10,250 bases of DNA from CAZOHN01 sp964579325 (lineage in GTDB: Bacteria > Pseudomonadota > Alphaproteobacteria > Rhodobacterales > Rhodobacteraceae): the NCBI GenBank assembly GCA_964579325.1, contig CAZOHN010000134.1, positions 1 to 10,250 of the forward strand. Reading direction: 5' to 3'. The notes beneath the pieces were generated by a model. That model searched no databases. It was not told the DNA's origin and saw only the letters and a program-made list of their open reading frames with translations. Of the stretch, positions 5,936 to 10,250 are shown piece after piece. The position numbers and the translations under genes were made by a program. Each line of letters starts with the position of its first letter. Position 1 is the first letter of the stretch.

Positions 5936-6675
5936 AGCGGGAGTTCTCCGGTTCCGGTGATGGCGCCGCCACGCAGCAAAGTGGTCAGGGCGGGCCCGGG
6001 GTTGAAGCCGTCGCCGGCCCCGAGAAGCGCTGCGGCGATCGTCTGGCCGCGCATGAGGGCGGCGACGAAGGCAGCGTCGGCGGGTGCGAGCAGAAGTGCC
6101 TCGGGATCGAAGGACGGGCGCACAACAAGCACGTCTTCCTTGCGCATCTCGGGCTTCTGCGGGGCGCCCGGGTCGGTGTTGGCACGCCAGATCCCGTGCA
6201 GGGGCCAACGGGAGCGGATCAACCGGACGGCAGGTGCGAAGCGCAGGGGGCGCTCGAAGAGCCGGCTGTCCTGCAGGTTATCCGGCCCGACCGGTGCGGC
6301 ATCGGCTGCATGGTAGGCCTCGCGGACCGCAAGTTCGAGCCGCGCGACATCGGGAAGGTAGCCAAGGCCGCGCGTCGGTCCGAACCGTGCCAGGAACCGT
6401 GGCATCTCGTCGCCGTAGAACATCAGCAGCGGAGAGCGCGGCGGGTGCTCGCGGAGATAGACGCCCGCGAGCGCCGCAAAGAACTCCTCGCCGACGATCT
6501 TGCGGACCACCGGGAAGGCGGTCTCCAGAGCCTCGGTCAGGCTGACGGCGACGTTGTTGCGGTACACATTGAAGCGGCGGCCCGGCGGTCGGCCCGCAGG
6601 GTCGGCCAGGCCTTCGGGTGCAGGGCGTCCGGCGTCGAGGATCGCTGTGCGGAATGCGGCCTGGGTCACGGTCAT
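5932..6675 (-). CDS. bufC: HvfC/BufC-type DUF2063 protein, MNIO partner
   Basis: A 247-residue cytoplasmic protein with the DUF2063 N-terminal domain: a helical start, then RRFNVYRNNVAVSLTEALETAFPVVRKIVGEEFF (33-66), the family's best conserved block, followed by Y73, the FYGDEMPRFL segment (86-95) and LPDVARLELAVREAYHA (107-123). In bufferin and related RiPP systems BufC/HvfC works with the DUF692 enzyme, presenting the precursor peptide through its C-terminal domain; it was earlier annotated as a putative DNA-binding protein. The C-terminal half (LVVRPSFDPEALLLAPADAAFVAALMRGQTIAAAL) fits the precursor-binding domain. The ATG at 6675 forms ATGA with the bufB stop. A further upstream extension of the open frame overlaps bufB and is not supported. 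Confidence 0.92.
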   Translation of the reverse strand: MTVTQAAFRTAILDAGRPAPEGLADPAGRPPGRRFNVYRNNVAVSLTEALETAFPVVRKIVGEEFFAALAGVYLREHPPRSPLLMFYGDEMPRFLARFGPTRGLGYLPDVARLELAVREAYHAADAAPVGPDNLQDSRLFERPLRFAPAVRLIRSRWPLHGIWRANTDPGAPQKPEMRKEDVLVVRPSFDPEALLLAPADAAFVAALMRGQTIAAALLGAGDGFNPGPALTTLLRGGAITGTGELPL

Positions 6676-7523
6676 GACGCTACCCCTGCAAGCAGGGTCT
6701 CGGCGCGGGCGGCCTCGGCGGCAAGCACCGGCCAGTCGGGGACGTCGTTGTCCCATTCGATGAGGGTGGGCAGCGGCCCGGTGCGCAGCAGCGCCTCTCC
6801 GTAGAGCTTCCACACCGGATCCACGACAGCCTGGCCGTGGCTGTCGATCAGGAGCGGATGGCCGAGGTCGTCGGCGTCCTCGGCATGTCCTCCGAGGTGG
6901 ATCTCGCCGACGTGCGACAGCGGGAAGGCGGCGAGGTAGGCGAGGGGGTCTTCCTGCTGGTTGGTGCAGGACACGAACACGTTGTTGACGTCGAGCAGCA
7001 GTCCGCAACCGGTGCGGCGCACGATCTCGGCGAGGAAATCGGTCTCGGACATCTCGCTTTCGGTGAAGGCGAGGTAGGTCGAAGGATTCTCGAGCAACAT
7101 CCGGCGGCCAAGAACCTCTTGAACCTCGTCGATGTGCTGGCAGACGCGCGTGAGCGTCGCTGCAGTGTAGGGCAGCGGCAGGAGGTCGTTCAGGAATGCG
7201 CCGTCATGGGTGGACCAGGCGAGGTGTTCCGAAAAGCTTGCCGGGTTCAGCCACCCGACAAGGCGCGCAAGCCGGTCGAGGTGTTCACGATCGAGCGGGC
7301 CTTCGCCGCCGATCGAGAGTCCTACGCCGTGAACCGAGATCGGGAACCGGTCGGCTAGCGCGCGGAGTTGCGCGAGAGGGCGTCCACCGTCGCCCATGTA
7401 GTTCTCGGCGTGTATCTCGAGCCACGCCACGGGACCCGGATCTTCCATGACCGCCGAGAAGTGCTGGCGCTTGTAGCCGACACCGGGGCGGGACGGCAAG
7501 CAGTCGGGGCGTGTATCGAGCAT
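6672..7523 (-). CDS. bufB: DUF692 multinuclear non-heme iron oxidative enzyme (BufB/HvfB-type)
   Basis: A 283-residue TIM-barrel enzyme of the MNIO family (formerly DUF692), related to MbnB of methanobactin synthesis. In bufferin systems it uses iron and oxygen to convert precursor cysteines to 5-thiooxazole rings. The conserved metal and active-site motifs are all present: HAENYM (38-43), HGVGLSIG (65-72), SEHLAWS (98-104), LLENPSTYL (143-151), LLLDVNN (175-181), EIHLGGH (207-213), IDSHG (226-230) and IEWDND (255-260). His, Glu, Asp and Asn in these blocks are the expected iron ligands. Length is normal. The gene begins 77 bases after the bufA stop, with AAGGT as a weak ribosome site and a strong hairpin in the spacer, and is translationally coupled to bufC. 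Complete motif set plus neighbours make the assignment firm; the exact modification chemistry here is inferred. Confidence 0.95.
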   Translation of the reverse strand: MLDTRPDCLPSRPGVGYKRQHFSAVMEDPGPVAWLEIHAENYMGDGGRPLAQLRALADRFPISVHGVGLSIGGEGPLDREHLDRLARLVGWLNPASFSEHLAWSTHDGAFLNDLLPLPYTAATLTRVCQHIDEVQEVLGRRMLLENPSTYLAFTESEMSETDFLAEIVRRTGCGLLLDVNNVFVSCTNQQEDPLAYLAAFPLSHVGEIHLGGHAEDADDLGHPLLIDSHGQAVVDPVWKLYGEALLRTGPLPTLIEWDNDVPDWPVLAAEAARAETLLAGVAS

Positions 7524-7550
7524 CGCTTGAGACCTTGGCTGGGTCGGGGT

Positions 7551-7576
7551 GCTCCCGGCGGATGTTCGCCGGGAGC
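7551..7576 (-). promoter_or_regulatory. Perfect 10-bp hairpin between bufA and bufB
   Basis: GCTCCCGGCG (7551-7560) and CGCCGGGAGC (7567-7576) form a perfect stem closing a six-base loop, 24 bases after the bufA stop and 27 before bufB. No T tract follows on the minus strand, so it is less a full terminator than a partial attenuator or a 3' block that protects bufA mRNA. Either would give much more precursor than enzyme. Confidence 0.7.
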
Positions 7577-7600
7577 AGTATGACGAAAGTCGTGCCAGGC

Positions 7601-7888
7601 TTACGCCGGCAGATCGCGGTCAAGCTCCTCGAGCGAACCCATGCGGCCCTCGGGAAGTTCCATCGTGGCGCAGGTGCCGGCCGGGACGAGGGTCCAGGCG
7701 TTGCCCTGATAGTCAACGGTCGAGGTGCCGGCGCAGGTCGTGCCGGGGCCTGCGGCGCAGTCGTTCTCGCCAGCGAGCGAGACGCCGAAGCACTTCTCGT
7801 TCTCCTGCGCGGCGGCGACGCCGGCGAACTGGGCGGTGAAGGCGGCGGCGACGGCGCCGAACACGGCGAGGTTCTTCATCTGGGACAT
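7601..7888 (-). CDS. bufA: Bufferin precursor peptide, DUF2282 family (BufA)
   Basis: A 95-residue secreted precursor. Residues 1-27 form a Sec signal peptide (MSQMK, then a hydrophobic Ala/Val core, cleavage expected after VAAA). The mature part has four cysteines, C33, C44, C52 and C73, in EKCFG, NDC, TTCAG and GTC contexts, followed by the conserved GRMGSLEELDRDLPA ending. This is the DUF2282/BufA1 pattern. In Caulobacter bufferin 1, MNIO-catalysed conversion of cysteines to thiooxazoles yields a copper-binding peptide in the periplasm that protects against copper. Unlike most RiPP precursors it keeps a signal peptide and is not a short leader-core peptide. The start at 7888 is chosen because AAGGGAGA lies about six bases upstream and the signal peptide starts there; in-frame ATGs at 7942 and 7924 would add a charged extension in front of it. 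It is the first gene of the buf operon. Confidence 0.93.
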   Translation of the reverse strand: MSQMKNLAVFGAVAAAFTAQFAGVAAAQENEKCFGVSLAGENDCAAGPGTTCAGTSTVDYQGNAWTLVPAGTCATMELPEGRMGSLEELDRDLPA

Positions 7889-7942
7889 CCTGTTCTCCCT
7901 TGGGATGGTTGCGGCCGCAGTCATTGCGTCCGTGACTTTCAT

Positions 7943-7967
7943 TTCGTTGCCGGTGCTTCTCCATTAC
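7943..7967 (-). promoter_or_regulatory. Candidate SigF-type promoter of bufABCD
   Basis: On the minus strand GTAAT (7967-7963) is followed after 16 bases by CGAA (7946-7943). This resembles the Caulobacter SigF promoter, recalled as GTAACC-N16-CGAA, with one mismatch in the -35 and a spacer one base shorter than the matching element facing sigF. It would start transcription about 45 bases before bufA, a sensible leader length. Confidence 0.5.
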
Positions 7968-8014
7968 AGGCGTCACGAAAGGGTGATGCCAGTTCGCAAA
8001 ATTGGCGCGACGTT

Positions 8015-8040
8015 GTAACAATCGAACCGCTGCCAGCGAA
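8015..8040 (+). promoter_or_regulatory. Candidate SigF-type promoter of sigF-nrsF
   Basis: GTAACA (8015-8020), 16 bases, then CGAA (8037-8040) matches the recalled SigF consensus in both elements and spacing, suggesting autoregulation. Start of transcription would fall near 8047, only a few bases before the ATG at 8052, which leaves little leader. The same spot contains the small palindrome TTGTAACAA (8013-8021). Confidence 0.5.
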
Positions 8041-8051
8041 TGGAGTACCGG

Positions 8052-8606
8052 ATGACCGACCGCGACATGCGCTGGTCCACGCTTTTCCAAAGTGCCCTTC
8101 TCGGGGATGGGAACGCCTATGCAGTGTTCCTGCGCGAAGCGACACCGGTCATTCGCAGGATCATCTGGGCCCGTGGCGCCGGTGGCGGCGGGGCAAGCGA
8201 GGTTGAGGACATGGTTCAGGAGGTGCTTCTGGCCATTCACGCGAAACGGCACACGTGGCGCACCGATCAGCCGGTGACGCCCTGGCTCTATGCGATCACG
8301 CGCTACAAGGCGGCGGATGGTTGGCGCCGGCGCGGGCGACCGAGCGTTCCTATCGAGGACCTCGCCGAGGTGCTCGCCGCCGAGCCCGGGCCCGACGCGA
8401 CGGCCTCGCGCGACGTGCGGGTGCTGTTGTCCGAACTCGACGACCGCTCGGCCGGGATCGTGAGGTCGGTTGCCATTGACGGAGACAGCGCCGGCGAGGT
8501 GGGCGCGCGGCTGGGCATGACCGAAGGGGCGGTGCGGGTGGCCTTGCACCGGGCCATGGCGCGATTGCGCCTGCGGGCGGGTCAGTCCGGCGGAGAGAAC
8601 GAATGA
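8052..8606 (+). CDS. sigF: ECF RNA polymerase sigma factor, SigF type
   Basis: A 184-residue extracytoplasmic-function sigma factor. The sigma-2 domain covers residues about 15-95, with VEDMVQEVLLAIHAKRHTW (51-69) as region 2.2 and PWLYAITRYKAADGWRRRGR (77-96) as regions 2.3-2.4. Sigma-4 lies at about 127-175, with a helix-turn-helix in SAGEVGARLGMTEGAVRVALHRAMARLR. It directs RNA polymerase to a small stress regulon. The coupled NrsF anti-sigma and the divergent bufferin operon identify it as the SigF type known from Caulobacter, where it responds to heavy metals such as chromate, cadmium and copper. ATG at 8052 has GGAG six bases upstream; ATG at 8040 lacks a ribosome site and ATG at 8067 is possible if the candidate promoter is real. 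It ends in an ATGA overlap with nrsF. Confidence 0.92.
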   Translation: MTDRDMRWSTLFQSALLGDGNAYAVFLREATPVIRRIIWARGAGGGGASEVEDMVQEVLLAIHAKRHTWRTDQPVTPWLYAITRYKAADGWRRRGRPSVPIEDLAEVLAAEPGPDATASRDVRVLLSELDDRSAGIVRSVAIDGDSAGEVGARLGMTEGAVRVALHRAMARLRLRAGQSGGENE

Positions 8607-9244
8607 ACACCGACGAACTCATCGAGCGCCTTGCGGCCAGCGCTGCGCCGGTGCGGCAAGACACGCTTCCAGGGGCCGCAACTGTTGCGATGGCGGTTGG
8701 CGGCGCGGCCACGTTGCTCATGTTTGCAAGCGTCTTCGATCTGCGCCCCGATCTTGGGCGGGCCTTGGCTCAGCCCGTGATTGCTGCCAAGACGCTGCTC
8801 CCGCTGGCGCTGGGCGTCCTGGTGCTGCCGCTTGCCTTGACGGCTGCCCGCCCGGCGGCGCCCCGTTGGCGTGCAGCCCGGTTGGTCTGGGCGGTGCCCG
8901 CCGTTGCGGCCCTGCTGTTCCTCTGGGCTCTGGCGCTGCCACCCGATGTTGGCCGGCAGATGGCCTTCACCGGCAAGTCTCTGTCGACCTGCCTCCCTGC
9001 AGTCGTCGGCCTGTCGTTGCCGATGACGGCTGCGCTCATTGTTGCGCTGCGGAACTGGGCATCGGTGCGTCCGGCCGCGACCGGGGCGCTGGCGGGCCTT
9101 GTGGGGGGCGGGTTTGCCGCGGCCGTCTATTCGCTCTACTGCACCGAGGACACGCCGCTATTCTACGCGGTCTGGTACTCGCTCGGGATACTGATCTCCG
9201 GAGCAATCGGGGCGGCCGCCGGGGCGCGCGCCCTGCGCTGGTAG
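8603..9244 (+). CDS. nrsF: NrsF-type (DUF1109) membrane anti-sigma factor
   Basis: A 213-residue inner-membrane protein with six predicted hydrophobic segments, near residues 27-43, 58-80, 93-112, 130-150, 158-178 and 186-208, after a short cytoplasmic N-terminus (MNTDELIERLAASAAPVR) that would hold the sigma factor. This layout and the pairing with an ECF sigma factor match DUF1109/NrsF. Two cysteines, C130 (STCLP, after the third helix) and C180 (YCTED, after the fifth), sit at loops between helices and correspond to the two conserved cysteines reported to matter for Caulobacter NrsF sensing. Start codon overlap (ATGA) with sigF couples their synthesis. Metal or oxidant contact with these thiols is thought to release SigF; this is carried over by homology. 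Confidence 0.92.
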   Translation: MNTDELIERLAASAAPVRQDTLPGAATVAMAVGGAATLLMFASVFDLRPDLGRALAQPVIAAKTLLPLALGVLVLPLALTAARPAAPRWRAARLVWAVPAVAALLFLWALALPPDVGRQMAFTGKSLSTCLPAVVGLSLPMTAALIVALRNWASVRPAATGALAGLVGGGFAAAVYSLYCTEDTPLFYAVWYSLGILISGAIGAAAGARALRW

Positions 9245-9258
9245 TTGGTCAGCGCAGG
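9232..9258. terminator. Inverted repeat across the convergent nrsF and thrS stops, candidate bidirectional terminator
   Basis: CCTGCGCTG (9232-9240) and CAGCGCAGG (9250-9258) pair perfectly over nine bases with a nine-base loop that contains the nrsF stop; the thrS stop overlaps the loop edge. Neither strand has a T tract after the hairpin, so termination may need Rho or the structure may mainly protect 3' ends. Confidence 0.45.
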
Positions 9259-10250
9259 TCGGGCGGCACGGCGTTGGCCGCAAGCTGCTCGATTGCGTCG
9301 TCGAGCGAAAGCGTCTCGGTGCGGGTGTCACCCAGGCGGCGTACCGAGACGGTGCGTTCCTCGACCTCGCGCTGGCCGATCGCAAGGAGGACGGGCACCT
9401 TGCCCAGCGAGTGCTCGCGGACCTTGTAATTGATCTTCTCGTTGCGGGTATCCGCTTCGGCACGCAGCCCCGCTGCACGCAGCTTTTCGGTAACGTCGGT
9501 CACGAATGCATCGGCATCCGAGACGATGGAGGCCACCACCACCTGTCGGGGGGCCAGCCAGAACGGCAGCTTGCCGGAGTAGTTCTCGATCAGGATGCCG
9601 ATGAACCGCTCGAATGACCCAAGGATCGCGCGGTGCAGCATGACCGGGCGATGCTTGGCCCCATCCTGACCGACATACTCGGCATCCAGCCGCTCGGGCA
9701 GCACGAAGTCGCACTGGAAGGTTCCGCACTGCCATTCGCGGCCGATGGCGTCGGTCAGCTTGAAGTCGAGCTTCGGCCCGTAGAAGGCGCCTTCGCCGGG
9801 GTCGATCACGTAGTCGTTCGTGACCTTCCGCACCGCGTTCTCGAGCGCGGCCTCGGCGCGGTCCCAGGTCTCGTCGGAACCGGCGCGGACCTCGGGTCGG
9901 GTCGAGAGCTTGATGTCGAACTTGGTGAAGCCGAGGTCATGGTAGATGGAGGACAGCAGCCCGATGAAGGCTGCGCATTCCTGTTCGATCTGGCTTTCCA
10001 TGCAGAAGATGTGGGCGTCGTCCTGAGTGAAGCCGCGCACGCGCATCAGCCCGTGCAGCGCCCCGTGCGCCTCGTAGCGGTGGCACGAGCCAAACTCGGC
10101 AAGCCGAAGCGGAAGGTCGCGGTAGGACTTGAGGCCTTGGTTGAACACCTGCACATGGCAGGGGCAGTTCATCGGCTTGAGCGCGTTGACGCGCTTCTCG
10201 TTGGCATGTTCCTCGTCGATTTCGGTGATGAACATGTTCTCGCGGTAGTT
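9249..10250 (-). CDS. thrS: Threonyl-tRNA synthetase, C-terminal 333 residues (N-terminus beyond right edge)
   Basis: The enzyme charges tRNA-Thr with threonine in the cytoplasm. The visible part starts in the class II catalytic domain: NYRENMF, KPMNCPCHVQVF with the zinc-ligand Cys, then RDLPLRLAEFGSCHRYE (class II motif 2 region with the catalytic Arg), RVRGFTQDDAHIFC with a zinc-ligand His, GAFYGPKLDFKLTDAIGREWQCGTFQCDF, and HRAILGSFERFIGILIENYSGKLPFWLAP, which contains motif 3 and ends at the anticodon-binding domain. That domain continues to the end (VPVLLAIGQREVEERTVSVRRLG). The TGS and editing domains lie outside the window. The stop is four bases from the nrsF stop on the opposite strand. 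The gene looks intact within the window and is a core housekeeping gene. Confidence 0.98.
   Translation of the reverse strand, partial: NYRENMFITEIDEEHANEKRVNALKPMNCPCHVQVFNQGLKSYRDLPLRLAEFGSCHRYEAHGALHGLMRVRGFTQDDAHIFCMESQIEQECAAFIGLLSSIYHDLGFTKFDIKLSTRPEVRAGSDETWDRAEAALENAVRKVTNDYVIDPGEGAFYGPKLDFKLTDAIGREWQCGTFQCDFVLPERLDAEYVGQDGAKHRPVMLHRAILGSFERFIGILIENYSGKLPFWLAPRQVVVASIVSDADAFVTDVTEKLRAAGLRAEADTRNEKINYKVREHSLGKVPVLLAIGQREVEERTVSVRRLGDTRTETLSLDDAIEQLAANAVPPDLR

Noticed and set aside
5936..6208. Upstream extension of the DoxX protein
   Set aside because: The added 91 residues overlap bufC in another frame and are Arg-rich; the ATGA overlap at 5935-5932 marks the true start.
6676..7008. 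Upstream extension of bufC
   Set aside because: It overlaps bufB in another frame with no domain content; the ATGA junction at 6675-6672 is the normal coupled start.
8013..8021. TTGTAACAA palindrome as a copper-regulator operator
   Set aside because: Too short to assign; it is better explained as part of the SigF-type -35 element, and no CueR- or CopY-like regulator is present in the window.
7713..8549. Minus-strand open frame of 278 codons across the sigF gene
   Set aside because: It is antisense to sigF and out of frame over bufA, both of which are firmly identified by family motifs.

Overview
The window looks like a high-GC alphaproteobacterial chromosome, most likely Rhodobacterales. 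The basis is base composition, gene style and the SigF/NrsF/bufferin arrangement known from Caulobacter and relatives. It is draft sequence: two runs of exactly 100 N (2590-2689 and 4270-4369) each interrupt a gene, and in both cases the protein comes out shorter than its family, so the runs are placeholders and not measured distances.

Left part (1-4927): a tightly packed minus-strand operon, read from right to left. It encodes a periplasmic substrate-binding protein, an inner-membrane permease and an ATPase of the NitT/TauT (SsuABC/TauABC-like) ABC importer group. These are followed by two short-chain dehydrogenases and a NodB-type polysaccharide deacetylase-like hydrolase cut by the left edge. 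Four-base stop/start overlaps link most of the genes. A LysR-type regulator is divergent from this operon and is its probable regulator. The set reads as uptake plus oxidation/reduction and C-N bond hydrolysis of a small organic compound whose identity the sequence does not reveal.

Middle (4928-5398): a 68-residue cold-shock protein on the minus strand, with candidate hairpins in its leader and downstream of it.

Right part (5399-9244): a bufferin-type RiPP locus. On the minus strand lie a 95-residue secreted, four-cysteine DUF2282 precursor (BufA), a DUF692/MNIO enzyme (BufB), a DUF2063 partner protein (BufC) and a DoxX-family membrane protein (BufD). Divergent from them are an ECF sigma factor of the SigF type and its six-helix membrane anti-sigma NrsF (DUF1109). 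The 163-base divergent region holds two GTAAY...CGAA motifs, one facing each way, that resemble the SigF promoter. A perfect 10-bp hairpin between bufA and bufB could set a high precursor-to-enzyme ratio. By analogy with Caulobacter the system should respond to copper or other thiol-reactive metal stress and export a metal-binding modified peptide.

Right edge (9249-10250): the C-terminal 333 residues of threonyl-tRNA synthetase on the minus strand. It converges on nrsF with only four bases between the stop codons, and a perfect 9-bp inverted repeat spans both stops.

No tRNA, rRNA, CRISPR array, insertion sequence or phage gene was seen.
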